Translations under genes and position numbers: made by a program
Shown here: positions 1 through 7,941 of the stretch, one piece after another
Layout of the letters: every line of letters begins with the position of its first letter
How positions within the stretch are numbered: position 1 is the first letter of the stretch
Notes under the pieces: model-generated
What the model was told of the DNA's origin: nothing
Databases searched by the model: none
The model's input: only the letters and a program-made list of their open reading frames with translations
Source: an uncultured Prevotellaceae bacterium
GTDB taxonomy: Bacteria; Bacteroidota; Bacteroidia; Bacteroidales; Muribaculaceae
Direction: 5' to 3'
NCBI GenBank assembly: GCA_900318065.1
Contig: ONIY01000023.1
Location: forward strand, 1-64,000
Length of the DNA stretch: 64,000 bases

Positions 1-78
1 CAAATCATCGACTCGGTCAACCACTACGTCGAGGACGTGAAAAAAGGCCTCTTCCCCAACGACGCCGAGAGCTACTAA
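1..78 (+). CDS. panB: 3-methyl-2-oxobutanoate hydroxymethyltransferase (PanB), C-terminal end only
   Basis: Frame 1 is open from the window edge to TAA at 76-78 and gives 25 residues ending in GLFPNDAESY. PanB proteins typically end with a helix followed by a ...G-x-FPxxxExY tail, which this matches. PanB makes ketopantoate from 2-oxoisovalerate and methylene-tetrahydrofolate in pantothenate synthesis. Only the last residues are visible, so the call rests on one short C-terminal signature, and the start lies upstream of the window. Confidence 0.55.
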   Translation, partial: QIIDSVNHYVEDVKKGLFPNDAESY

Positions 79-223
79 GACAAAGTGCCGAGGCTGTTGC
101 AAAAACACTCAATTTAAAATATAGTTTATAAAAAACTGCTATTTTTGAAATTATATTTTATGTTATGAGTTTGTTGGGAATTGGGAATTAGCGGGCAAAA
201 TTTCAAGAAAAACTGCTTGTTTT

Positions 224-254
224 TTTGCTATTTGAGAAATTTGATATATCTTTG
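224..254 (+). promoter_or_regulatory. Bacteroidetes-type promoter of tRNA-Asp
   Basis: TTTG at 224-227 (-33) and TATCTTTG at 247-254 (-7) are separated by 19 nt, matching the Bacteroidetes primary sigma consensus. The tRNA starts 34 nt after the -7 box. Confidence 0.7.
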
Positions 255-287
255 CAGCGCAAAAGTCGACAATGACTGCTGCTCAAC

Positions 288-361
288 GGTGCGTTAGTTC
301 AGTTGGTTAGAATGCCTGCCTGTCACGCAGGAGGTCGCTGGTTCGAGTCCTGTACGCACCG
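288..361 (+). tRNA. tRNA-Asp (GTC)
   Basis: Acceptor strand GGTGCGT (288-294) pairs with ACGCACC (354-360), with G361 as discriminator. The anticodon arm CCTGC-CTGTCAC-GCAGG has anticodon GTC, and the T loop is TTCGAGT. CCA is not encoded. The gene is identical to the minus-strand copy at 30798-30871. Confidence 0.96.
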
Positions 362-368
362 CAACACG

Positions 369-412
369 AAATCCCTCAAGAGTTTAGATGCTCTTAAGGG
401 ATTTTCTTTTTT
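369..412 (+). terminator. Rho-independent terminator after tRNA-Asp
   Basis: AAATCCCT (369-376) pairs with AGGGATTT (397-404), extended by an AAGAG/CTCTT inner stem, and is followed by TCTTTTTT. It lies 8 nt after the tRNA. Confidence 0.8.
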
Positions 413-444
413 AGGTAGGTTCTTTAAATGCTCCAGTGTGGCGA

Positions 445-945
445 TTATTGATTCTCGCCCATCACGCCCTGGATGTCGTCGAGGGTCATGGTGCCATAGA
501 TGATGATTACCGAGGTCTGCTCGTCTTGAGCGAGCAGCAGGAACATGTTCTTGCCGTCGCCTAAGGGGAATTCGGCCGATTCGCCAGTCTTGGCGTAGAT
601 TGATGCCTGCTGGCCGTTCTCGTTCACATCGATAACGCTCTCGAAGTCTTCGCTGTCAATCCATTTGTGACACGCTGTCAATAGTTCGTGCGAGGCCTTG
701 GGTGTGCTTGCCGCAACAATCTCGAGGCGGTCTATCTTGTCGGCAAAATTGCCCATTTTGAGTTTGCCGCTGAACCCTTGTCGGCCCAGAGAGCCTTTCT
801 TCGACATCATCTTCATGGCTGCCTTGCCAATGGTGACGCAGGCAAATCCGTCCTTGCCCTTGAATTGCTTGGCAAACGACTCCTGCGCGCTTGCCGCCAT
901 GCTCACCATAAGCATGAGAATAAGTATAGAAATGGTCTTTTTCAT
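445..945 (-). CDS. Secreted DUF4252-type protein (downstream member of sigma operon)
   Basis: 166 aa. It starts with a signal peptide (MKKTISILILMLMVSMAASA, cleavage after SA) and continues as a small periplasmic or secreted domain whose pattern (short alpha/beta repeats, a conserved stress-type ending with LDDIQGVMG) resembles DUF4252. That family in Bacteroidales is usually encoded beside an ECF sigma factor. It is the last gene of a four-gene minus-strand operon (2651 to 445) and starts 9 nt after the anti-sigma gene. The biochemical function of DUF4252 proteins is unknown; the context suggests a role in or under the sigma/anti-sigma circuit. A paralogue lies at 2202-2651. Confidence 0.75.
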   Translation of the reverse strand: MKKTISILILMLMVSMAASAQESFAKQFKGKDGFACVTIGKAAMKMMSKKGSLGRQGFSGKLKMGNFADKIDRLEIVAASTPKASHELLTACHKWIDSEDFESVIDVNENGQQASIYAKTGESAEFPLGDGKNMFLLLAQDEQTSVIIIYGTMTLDDIQGVMGENQ

Positions 946-954
946 AATCGGTTG

Positions 955-1692
955 TTATAATAATTGCTTAATAGTGTTGTTGATATTTTCAATTTTCTCG
1001 CCAGCGTCGTTGAGCTGGTCCATGCCTTTGTTGAGGGTAGATGAGAACTTCTCGAGCGCAGCCATCGCCAGCAGTTCTTCTTCGGGCGAGAGCAGTGTTT
1101 CCTCGCTTGCCTGATTATTGCCCTTGGCGTTGGCGGGTGAGGCGGCTTTTGCCAGCATAGCATCGCTGTTGTTGTGGGAGCTCACGCTCTTAGCTCTGTC
1201 GACGGGCTCGGGTTGTGGAACTGGCTTCGGAACGGGCTGTGGTTGTCCAGCATGGGTATTGGCTTTTTCAACGGGAAGAGGTTGAGTGGCAGCTGGCTGG
1301 CTGGGGACTGGCTCCTTCTTCACCTGGGCAATCACTGGATGCTCTTGCTCGGCAACAGGCTGCGATGTGTTGCGCATGAACCAAAAGCCCACCGCGGCAA
1401 TTACTGCCACACTTGCCGCTGCAGCCCACCAGGTGTTGCGTCGCCACATCGAGGGAGCCACTGCTGCCTCATGTTGCTCGGCGCTGTCCCACTGGTCAAT
1501 CATGTCGCTGAGGCTGCTCTCCAGGTCGCCAGGCACTTCAATCTCGCTATCCACCTTGTCTAGCGCCTGCTGGAGCAGGGCATCGGCATCGTCGCCCTCG
1601 AGCATTGCCTGGCGCAGCTGTTGCTCCTCGTCGAGAGATGTCTCGCCGCGGTAGTACTTGCTCAGCAATAGGTCTAATTCTTTCTTGTTCAT
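955..1692 (-). CDS. Anti-sigma-factor-like single-pass membrane protein
   Basis: 245 aa. Residues 1-75 are an acidic cytoplasmic domain beginning MNKKELDLLLSKYYRGETSL, the usual start of Bacteroidetes anti-sigma N-termini. One membrane segment follows at about 88-106, then a Pro/Gln/Val-rich periplasmic linker (about 115-175) and an amphipathic C-terminus. Its ATG (1690-1692) overlaps the TGA of the sigma gene (1689-1691), so the two are translationally coupled, as expected for a sigma/anti-sigma pair. No zinc HxxxCxxC motif is visible, so it is not a ZAS-type anti-sigma. The role is inferred from architecture and position. Confidence 0.7.
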   Translation of the reverse strand: MNKKELDLLLSKYYRGETSLDEEQQLRQAMLEGDDADALLQQALDKVDSEIEVPGDLESSLSDMIDQWDSAEQHEAAVAPSMWRRNTWWAAAASVAVIAAVGFWFMRNTSQPVAEQEHPVIAQVKKEPVPSQPAATQPLPVEKANTHAGQPQPVPKPVPQPEPVDRAKSVSSHNNSDAMLAKAASPANAKGNNQASEETLLSPEEELLAMAALEKFSSTLNKGMDQLNDAGEKIENINNTIKQLL

Positions 1693-2192
1693 GACGATAG
1701 GGTTGATTGAAATAGTTCTCTTAATGATTTACGTGCCCGGCTCAGCACCACTCTTGCGTTGACTGTCGTGAGACCGGTTGCTTTCTCTATCTCCTGCATT
1801 GAGCAGCCTGCCAGGTCTCGCATTCGCACCACTTGCTGCTGCTGTGCCGGCAGGCGAGCCAGGCAATGGTTGAGCAGTTGGGCGGTCTGCTGTTGCTCAA
1901 TGTGCCGTGAGGCGTTGTCGTCGCCCGCTATGGGCAATTCCTCGGGAGGCTTGTCGACCACTGCCAGAGATGCCGCCCGGTGGCGGTCGATGCACATGTT
2001 GCGCACCAGTGTTGTGCAGAATGCCTGCGGATTGTCGAGGTTATTGAGCTTTTCGCGCTGATTCCAGAGTTTAAGGTAAGCGTCCTGCACCACGTCCTTG
2101 GCGTCGTCCTCGTTGCCAAGCAAGAGGAAGGCCACCTTATATAGCCTGGCGTTGAGTGGCAGCAGTAGCTGTTTAAACTCGGTAGCGTTCAT
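1689..2192 (-). CDS. ECF-family RNA polymerase sigma factor
   Basis: 167 aa, the normal ECF length. Region 2 (about 10-80) contains LLGNEDDAKDVVQDAYLKLW and an RNMCIDRHR stretch. Region 4 (about 115-162) has the helix-turn-helix LAGCSMQEIEKATGLTTVNA followed by RARKSLRE. It redirects RNA polymerase to a stress or envelope regulon. It is encoded 9 nt after a DUF4252 gene and overlaps the anti-sigma start by 4 nt. The stimulus and targets cannot be read from the sequence. Confidence 0.92.
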   Translation of the reverse strand: MNATEFKQLLLPLNARLYKVAFLLLGNEDDAKDVVQDAYLKLWNQREKLNNLDNPQAFCTTLVRNMCIDRHRAASLAVVDKPPEELPIAGDDNASRHIEQQQTAQLLNHCLARLPAQQQQVVRMRDLAGCSMQEIEKATGLTTVNARVVLSRARKSLRELFQSTLSS

Positions 2193-2201
2193 CGGTGCTT
2201 C

Positions 2202-2651
2202 TTACTTCGACATTTTAGAAATTTGGGCAGCATCATCGGGATTGATTTTTCCCTCAATGAGCACGACAGCCACTTCACCTTTAGCATGAGCAATGATGAG
2301 CATTTTGGTGATCACCTTGTCGTCGCCTTGAGTGAGGATTAGGGCATCCTCGCCTTTCTCGCTTGCGTCGACCATCACGTCAAAGCCATCAACACCCTCT
2401 TTCATGATTTCCTGGGCGATAGCCACTTGATCGCTTGTGGGGTTCTCGATAGCGATAACTCTCATGGCGTCGACATCTTTCATGGCGGCGGCCTTGTCGC
2501 CCACGCCAGCCATGGCAAGCATTGCCTTGTCGATTGTCATCTCCTGCACATTGTCGGCCTTGGGAAATGCGTTGAACACCTCGTCGATTGTCTTGCTGAA
2601 GCCTGTGGCGCTAATCATTGCCACCAGGGCTAATAATAAAAATTTCTTCAT
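2202..2651 (-). CDS. Secreted DUF4252-type protein (first gene of sigma operon)
   Basis: 149 aa with a clear signal peptide (MKKFLLLALVAMISATGFS). The mature part, about 130 aa, contains a VIAIENPTSDQVAIAQEI segment and ends ...INPDDAAQISKMSK, a DUF4252-like pattern. It is first in the operon DUF4252 - sigma - anti-sigma - DUF4252. Having the two paralogues at both ends of the operon suggests a duplicated sensor or effector, but no function is established for the family. Confidence 0.7.
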   Translation of the reverse strand: MKKFLLLALVAMISATGFSKTIDEVFNAFPKADNVQEMTIDKAMLAMAGVGDKAAAMKDVDAMRVIAIENPTSDQVAIAQEIMKEGVDGFDVMVDASEKGEDALILTQGDDKVITKMLIIAHAKGEVAVVLIEGKINPDDAAQISKMSK

Positions 2652-2704
2652 GATGTTGATGTATTATTAAGTTGTGTAAAAATGTCGTCTCAAAAATCAA
2701 GACG

Positions 2705-2712
2705 TAAAGGTA
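2705..2712 (-). promoter_or_regulatory. Possible -7 box of the sigma-factor operon
   Basis: On the minus strand this reads TACCTTTA, one mismatch from TAnnTTTG, 54 nt before the first start codon. No convincing -33 box at 19-20 nt was found. It could be a weak or alternative-sigma promoter. Confidence 0.35.
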
Positions 2713-2787
2713 GCACAAAATGTTACAGCAAAAACAAACTTTTTTCAAAAAAAATGTAGAAGGGATAAAAATTTGAACTAAAAATAT

Positions 2788-2795
2788 TATCTTTG
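2788..2795 (+). promoter_or_regulatory. -7 box upstream of dnaX
   Basis: TATCTTTG, a perfect TAnnTTTG match, 26 nt before the dnaX ATG. The -33 element is poorly conserved. Confidence 0.6.
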
Positions 2796-2821
2796 TAGAC
2801 TGTAAATAAATATTGCACAAC

Positions 2822-4630
2822 ATGAGCGAGAATTACATTGTATCGGCGCGAAAATACCGTCCCTCGAGCTTCTCTACCGTGGTGGGACAGAAGGCATTGA
2901 CCCACACACTCAAGACTGCCATCAAGAACGAACAGCTGGCGCATGCCTATTTGTTCTGCGGACCGCGTGGTGTGGGAAAGACCACCTGCGCGCGCATCTT
3001 TGCCAAGGCTATCAACTGCGAACACCTCACTCCCGATGGTGAGCCGTGCAACGAGTGCGAGTCGTGCCAGGCTTTCAACGAGCAGCGCTCCTACAACATC
3101 CTGGAGCTCGACGCTGCGAGCAACAACTCGGTCGACGACATCCGCAACATCACCGACCAGGTGCTGGTGCCACCACAAGTGGGACGATATCGCGTGTTCA
3201 TCATCGATGAGGTGCACATGCTCTCACAGGCCGCTTTCAATGCCTTCCTCAAGACTCTGGAGGAACCACCCGAGTATGCCATCTTCATCCTCGCCACCAC
3301 CGAGAAGCAGAAGATTATCCCCACCATCCTGTCGCGATGCCAAATCTATGACTTTGCGCGCATCACGGTGCCCGACATCGTGGAGCAGCTGCAGTACATC
3401 TGCCAGGACAAGGGCGTTACTGCCGACCCCGCGGCACTCAATGTGATAGCGCAGAAGGCCGATGGCGCAATGCGCGACGCGTTGTCGATCTTTGACCAGG
3501 TGCTCGCCTCGAGCGATGGCAACATAACCTATCAGAATGCCATCGACAACCTCAATGTGCTTGACTATGATTACTACTTCCGTCTTGACGAGGCGTTCCT
3601 CACTGGCGACGTGCCACAGGCGTTGCTCATCTACAAGGAGATACGCGACAAGGGCTTCAACTCGCTGTTCTTTGTCAACGGTCTGGCGCAGCACCTGCGC
3701 GACCTCATGGTGGCTAGCACACCATCGACGCTCTCGCTGCTCGAGACCAATCACGAGATAGCGCAGCGACATGTTCAGCAGGCGGCAAAGTTCAACTCGC
3801 ACTTCTTCTATATGGCGATGGACTTGTGCAACACTTGCGACCTGCAATACCGCGAGACGAGCAACAAGCAGTTTGTGGTCGAACTCACGCTCATCAAGCT
3901 GTGTCAGCTCATGGGAGGCACACCAGTGCAGCAAGCGCCACCACCTCAAGTGAAGAAGGTTACCGCTCAGCCTCAGCCTGCACAGCCACAACCAGTTCAG
4001 CAGCAACCTGCACAACCTCAGCCCGCGCAGCAACAAGCCACACAGCCTCAGCCTGCTCCACAGGCACCAGTGCAAGCAGCCCCTCAAGCGCCACAACAAG
4101 TTGCGCCACAACAAGTTGCGCCGCAGCGGCCTGCGCCTCAGCCAGTTGCCCAGCCAGCCGCTCCACGCAGAACCTCGGCGCCTGTCACTCCACGCATACT
4201 CATCAACAAGAGTCAGCCCTCAGGCGACAGCGCTGCTGGTGCCACAGCAGTTGCCCGCAGTGTGCGCAACGAGGCATTCACGCCCGAGCAACTCTCGGTT
4301 GCTTGGAACAACTACATCTCCCAGAATCCCGGCGAGATAATCTTGCTGAGCGCTATGCGCAACTCGTTGCCACAGAAGGTGAACGATACCACCTATCAGA
4401 TTGAGGTTGAGAACAATGCGCAAGTCGAAGCCATTAGCAGCAACATGACCAAACTCATGCAATATCTGCGCGACGAGGTGAAGAACGACATGCTCGCTAT
4501 CGACATCAAGCTTGCCGAGAAGGACGTGTCGGTGATGGCAAAGACCGACCGCGAGATTGTCGACGACATGCGCAAGCGCAATCCGCAGTTTGAGCAACTA
4601 ATTCAAGACTTCAAGCTCTCAATGGCGTGA
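2822..4630 (+). CDS. dnaX: DNA polymerase III subunit gamma/tau
   Basis: 602 aa from ATG 2822; an upstream TTG at 2813 is a less likely start. The clamp-loader AAA+ domain covers about 1-365: Walker A GPRGVGKT (47-54), a four-Cys zinc module (C66, C76, C79, C82), Walker B FIIDE (126-130) and the sensor-1 region with an SRC motif. Residues about 365-450 are a Pro/Gln/Ala-rich linker of QPQPAQ-type repeats, followed by a C-terminal domain of about 130 aa as in tau. DnaX loads the beta clamp and couples the polymerases at the fork. dapF follows 49 nt downstream. Confidence 0.97.
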   Translation: MSENYIVSARKYRPSSFSTVVGQKALTHTLKTAIKNEQLAHAYLFCGPRGVGKTTCARIFAKAINCEHLTPDGEPCNECESCQAFNEQRSYNILELDAASNNSVDDIRNITDQVLVPPQVGRYRVFIIDEVHMLSQAAFNAFLKTLEEPPEYAIFILATTEKQKIIPTILSRCQIYDFARITVPDIVEQLQYICQDKGVTADPAALNVIAQKADGAMRDALSIFDQVLASSDGNITYQNAIDNLNVLDYDYYFRLDEAFLTGDVPQALLIYKEIRDKGFNSLFFVNGLAQHLRDLMVASTPSTLSLLETNHEIAQRHVQQAAKFNSHFFYMAMDLCNTCDLQYRETSNKQFVVELTLIKLCQLMGGTPVQQAPPPQVKKVTAQPQPAQPQPVQQQPAQPQPAQQQATQPQPAPQAPVQAAPQAPQQVAPQQVAPQRPAPQPVAQPAAPRRTSAPVTPRILINKSQPSGDSAAGATAVARSVRNEAFTPEQLSVAWNNYISQNPGEIILLSAMRNSLPQKVNDTTYQIEVENNAQVEAISSNMTKLMQYLRDEVKNDMLAIDIKLAEKDVSVMAKTDREIVDDMRKRNPQFEQLIQDFKLSMA

Positions 4631-4679
4631 GCGGGGAGAGATAGCACACCGCAATATAACTATTGTAAACTCTATTATT

Positions 4680-5495
4680 ATGGCTGGCAAGAAGATACAT
4701 TTTGTGAAAATGCATGGGCTGGGCAACGACTACATCTATGTCGACTCGGCTCTTTACCACATCGACAATCCCAGCGAGGCTGCTATTGCATGGAGCAAGC
4801 CGCACTTTGGCATTGGCAGCGACGGACTGATACTGGTAGGGCGTTCGCCCGAAGCCGACTTCACGATGCGCCTGTTTAATGCCGACGGCAGCGAGGGCGA
4901 AATGTGCGGTAACGGCAGCCGATGCGTCGCAAAATTTGTCTATGACCGTGGTCTCACCACCAAGACCAGCGTGAGCCTGCTCACGGGAGCGGGCATCAAG
5001 CAGCTCAATCTCACCATTGGCGACGATGGCAAGGTGGCATCGGTGACCGTCGACATGATGGAGCCCATCTTCGACGTGAAATCCCAGTACCTCACCAGTG
5101 GCGAACCGTTGCCCGAGGGGGTGTTTGTGTCGATGGGGTGTCCTCACTATGTGATCTTTGTCGACGATATCAATGCTGTCGACCTCGAGAAGGTGGGGCC
5201 CAAGCTGGAGCACCATTCCCGGTTTCCCGAGCGCTGCAACATCGACTTCGTGCAGGTGCGCGACGACGGCTTGCGCATGCGGGTGTGGGAACGCGGCAGC
5301 GGCATCACCATGGCATGTGGAACAGGTGCCAGCGCAACGGTGGTAGCGGCAGCACTCACTGGCCGCAGCCAGCGCAGCGCGCGAGTGATTATGGATGGAG
5401 GCTCGGCCCATGTGGAATGGCGTGAGAGCAACAACCACATCTACCTCACAGGACCAGCAACAACAGTCTTTGAAGGAGACATCGAGCTCCCCTGA
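4680..5495 (+). CDS. dapF: Diaminopimelate epimerase
   Basis: 271 aa, full family length. It begins with the family signature FVKMHGLGNDYIYVD. The two active-site cysteines are in MCGNGSRC (C76) and ACGTGASA (C213). The enzyme converts LL- to meso-diaminopimelate for peptidoglycan and lysine. It is co-directional with dnaX (49-nt gap). The 33-bp repeat array starts just after the stop codon. Confidence 0.97.
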   Translation: MAGKKIHFVKMHGLGNDYIYVDSALYHIDNPSEAAIAWSKPHFGIGSDGLILVGRSPEADFTMRLFNADGSEGEMCGNGSRCVAKFVYDRGLTTKTSVSLLTGAGIKQLNLTIGDDGKVASVTVDMMEPIFDVKSQYLTSGEPLPEGVFVSMGCPHYVIFVDDINAVDLEKVGPKLEHHSRFPERCNIDFVQVRDDGLRMRVWERGSGITMACGTGASATVVAAALTGRSQRSARVIMDGGSAHVEWRESNNHIYLTGPATTVFEGDIELP

Positions 5496-5517
5496 ACCAA
5501 AATCCCGAAAAATCGGA

Positions 5518-5712
5518 CAAAAAGAACCGTCCTCTTTTTCCGAAAACGGAAAAAAGGAACCGTCCCCTTTTTTCGAAAACGGAAAAAAGGAACCGTCCCC
5601 TTTTTCCGAAAACGGAAAAAAGGAACCGACCCCTTTTTCCGAAAACGGAAAAAAGGAACCGACCCCTTTTTCTGAAAACGGAAAAAAGGAACCGTCCCCT
5701 TTTTTCGTTTTT
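5518..5712 (+). repeat. 33-bp tandem repeat array (about 6 units)
   Basis: About six near-identical 33-bp units each contain GGAACCGtCCCCTTTTT and CGAAAACGG. Each unit has an AAAAAGG/CCTTTTT inverted repeat that can form a hairpin. Because 33 is a multiple of 3, both strands stay open (KKEPSPF-type on plus, GTVPFF-type on minus), but the reading looks incidental. Variation is limited to T/A at one position and C/T before CGAAAA. It fills the start of the gap between dapF and the portal gene. Confidence 0.9.
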
Positions 5713-5739
5713 TGAGAAAGTGTATCAAGAGGTTGAGAG

Positions 5740-5868
5740 GCTACCTCGTACTTCGAAGAGGTTAAATGCTTCGAAGAAGCTGTTCATTAGTAACACCATG
5801 CAAGAACCTCGAAGAGGTTCGCAGCTTGGTGATATACATAGACTTATTGCTGTGCCTCGAAGAGGAAC
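5740..5868. repeat. Cluster of CTCGAAGAGG palindromes
   Basis: A perfect inverted repeat GAACCTC-gaa-GAGGTTC lies at 5804-5820. Related copies occur near 5750-5780 (ACTTCGAAGAGGT, GCTTCGAAGAAGC) and at 5854-5868. With the preceding 33-bp array this explains the 414-nt gene-free stretch 5496-5909. Confidence 0.7.
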
Positions 5869-5909
5869 TTCTCTAGCGACAATTACCCAAAAGGATTGGT
5901 ATTTCTCTT

Positions 5910-7304
5910 CTACAGGTTGGCGATTTTGTTGTCGCGGTTGTTGCGGAAGTTGGTGAATGTTCCAAAGATGTCGCTCAGGGCAATGACGGCGTTGGTGGTT
6001 TCGTTCTGGTAAAGAGTGGCGCTGTTGCCGCTCACTGTTGCCTTGCCTTGTAGCGCTCCCGTCACTCCCGATATCTCCTCGAGCAGCTGCATCTGCAGTT
6101 TTACCATCTCGTAGGCTCCAATGTTGGTGTTGTTGACCGAGATTTGTTCGGGTTTGCTGGTGCTCAGGTTGGGGTTATAGGGCAGAATGCCGTTGCAGTC
6201 GCGCCACACCCGCTTGATGTCTTCCCAGGTGAAGCCGTCGGGCAGTGCTGTCTCGGGAAAGACGAGCACGCCCTTAGCGCTCGCCATCATGATGTTGTTG
6301 ATGAGCGTGATGATTTGGTTCACAGCCTTTTGCTGGTCGATGATGTCCTCGACAAACGAGTGCACCTCGCCATCGGTGAGGGGGTAGAACTTGATGGTAA
6401 ACGGATGTGAGCCATGAGCCCAGGGAGAGTCCCACTCGGCGAGCAGGTCGCCCATGGGCGAGAACCACCGGCAGTGCCAGGTGGTGACGATGTCGTAGCG
6501 GGTGGTGACGCTGGGCGAGTCCTTCACTCTTGCCGTGGCTGGGAGCATCACCACTTGTGCCGTGGTGCGGTCGTGGCACAGGGTTACCTCGCGGTTCTCA
6601 AGGGTCCACACCTCGATGGCGCGGCACTTGGCGGGGTTGGCGGCTCGCCAGAAACTCATTCCCTGGTGCGAGTCGGCGCCAATGGCGTGCGAGAAGTCGA
6701 GCATTCGCTCGTTGCTGCTGTTGCTCGAGTAGATGCGTCTAATCCATCGTGCCTTGTCGCGCGACCCTTGAGCCAGCAATCTTGTGAGTTGCGCCAGGCT
6801 CATGTCGTGCAGTTGTCCCACGAGTTCGCAGTCGCGTGCTAGAGGGTCTTCGATGGCATTGATAAAGAAGGTGTTAAGGTTCACATTGGTCACTCTTGCC
6901 TGGCGTTGCCACATGTCGAGGCATGGGTCGATGCGCTGCACTGCCGAGCCCGAGATGAGAAACTCCTCAAGGGCGCGGCTGTCGAGTTCGTCGAGCTGGT
7001 TAAAGCGGTGCACCCGGGCAACATTTTCGTTGGCTGGAGTGTTGCCGTTGATAAACTCGGTGCGATATCGCCCCACGATGGTCTTGACCATCTGGCGGAT
7101 GAGGTTGTTGGTTTGCGGTGGAGTGCCCCCTCGCGCATAGAGTTCATATTCACTTATTGTGCCCCCGCTGGCGGTGGGCATCGTGTCGTTCCACTGGTCG
7201 CCATAGGTGAACCGCTTGTTGCGCAGCCGCTTGCTGCGCAGCTGGCTCGCCTGGCACCAAGCCTTATAGGCATTGTGAAGAATAAGTTGATTAGAGTTTA
7301 GCAT
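5910..7304 (-). CDS. Phage portal-like protein (prophage remnant)
   Basis: 464 aa from ATG at 7304 (start MLNSNQLILHNAYKAW; an upstream ATG at 7331 is possible). Long stretches resemble tailed-phage portal proteins: an N-terminal segment with NNLIRQMVKTIVGRYR, a central VEDIIDQQKAVNQIITLINN helix and a C-terminal QLLEEISGVTGALQGK followed by a SGNSATLYQNETTNA segment. Portal proteins form the DNA-entry vertex of phage heads. No terminase, capsid or tail gene is adjacent, so this is probably a decayed or domesticated piece. It overlaps the end of the M15 peptidase gene by 14 nt, which suggests co-transcription. The length is shorter than P22-type portals. Confidence 0.62.
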   Translation of the reverse strand: MLNSNQLILHNAYKAWCQASQLRSKRLRNKRFTYGDQWNDTMPTASGGTISEYELYARGGTPPQTNNLIRQMVKTIVGRYRTEFINGNTPANENVARVHRFNQLDELDSRALEEFLISGSAVQRIDPCLDMWQRQARVTNVNLNTFFINAIEDPLARDCELVGQLHDMSLAQLTRLLAQGSRDKARWIRRIYSSNSSNERMLDFSHAIGADSHQGMSFWRAANPAKCRAIEVWTLENREVTLCHDRTTAQVVMLPATARVKDSPSVTTRYDIVTTWHCRWFSPMGDLLAEWDSPWAHGSHPFTIKFYPLTDGEVHSFVEDIIDQQKAVNQIITLINNIMMASAKGVLVFPETALPDGFTWEDIKRVWRDCNGILPYNPNLSTSKPEQISVNNTNIGAYEMVKLQMQLLEEISGVTGALQGKATVSGNSATLYQNETTNAVIALSDIFGTFTNFRNNRDNKIANL

Positions 7305-7716
7305 GGTTTGAAATAATAAAAGAAATGGCAAAATAGTGGCGGCGGTGGCGGGGACCGTGGGAGACGTGGATCCACTGGAAGTTGTGTTCGTTGATTGCCT
7401 GGTCTACGGGCAGGTCAAGACGTCGCATCAGTGAATAAAGCTGGCGGTTGGCGTCACGGCTGCCGGCGGTGATGTCGGCTGCTTCGCCCAGCATGTGCTG
7501 GCTGTGTGGCACGCCACCCACTGCCTTGTTGAGGGCTGGGCATCGGTAGCCGCTGTTCACGTGAATGGGCTTGCCCCATGCCTGTCGCAGCGGGTCGAGC
7601 ACGTTGTTGACCAGAGCGGTGAGGTTGTCGATTACTTGCTGCGAGGGAGTGTTGTCGATGCCTCGCTGCCGTGCTGTGGTGGAGCGCGTTAGCTCCTCGA
7701 TGGTGAAATACTTCAT
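7291..7716 (-). CDS. M15-family D-Ala-D-Ala carboxypeptidase / endolysin-like peptidase
   Basis: 141 aa. The zinc-peptidase core is visible as GYRCPALNKAVGG, then the HSQHMLGEAADI segment (H-x6-D type metal site) and a C-terminal WIHVSHG metal-binding His. No signal peptide is present, as in phage lysins. The family cleaves D-Ala-containing peptidoglycan crosslinks. It lies upstream of, and overlaps, the portal-like gene, so the pair looks like a prophage remnant. The extreme C-terminus (after RRHYF) reads through the portal start region and may be a non-native tail. Confidence 0.8.
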   Translation of the reverse strand: MKYFTIEELTRSTTARQRGIDNTPSQQVIDNLTALVNNVLDPLRQAWGKPIHVNSGYRCPALNKAVGGVPHSQHMLGEAADITAGSRDANRQLYSLMRRLDLPVDQAINEHNFQWIHVSHGPRHRRHYFAISFIISNHAKL

Positions 7717-7785
7717 AACGTTTAAGGATTAAATAACTCGCTGCAAAGTAAAATCCACCATCATCGACAAACCAACACTAAAAAA

Positions 7786-7827
7786 ACACTCTCACAAGTC
7801 GAAAATCCATGTGAGAGTGTCATTTTT
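7786..7827. terminator. Bidirectional hairpin terminator-like element
   Basis: ACACTCTCACA (7786-7796) pairs perfectly with TGTGAGAGTGT (7810-7820), with A6 before and TTTTTA just after. It sits between two divergent genes, where a terminator is not obviously needed, so it may mark the end of a lost gene or insulate the promoters. Confidence 0.7.
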
Positions 7828-7869
7828 ATTCAAAATCGAAAGAAATGCGCAAAAAACATCAACAATTTT

Positions 7870-7900
7870 TTTGTTTTTTTAAATTTAATGTTTACTTTTG
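7870..7900 (+). promoter_or_regulatory. Promoter of the GYF_2 membrane protein operon
   Basis: -33 TTTG at 7870-7873 and -7 TACTTTTG at 7893-7900 with 19-nt spacing. The ATG at 7942 is 42 nt downstream. Confidence 0.75.
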
Positions 7901-7941
7901 TGCATAGAATTTATGTCAAACTTTTTAATTATCTAACTATT

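Noticed and set aside
5395-5728. KKEPSPF / GTVPFF repeat ORFs on both strands
   Set aside because: A 33-bp period with few stops gives open frames by chance; no start or function, and the DNA looks like hairpin repeats.
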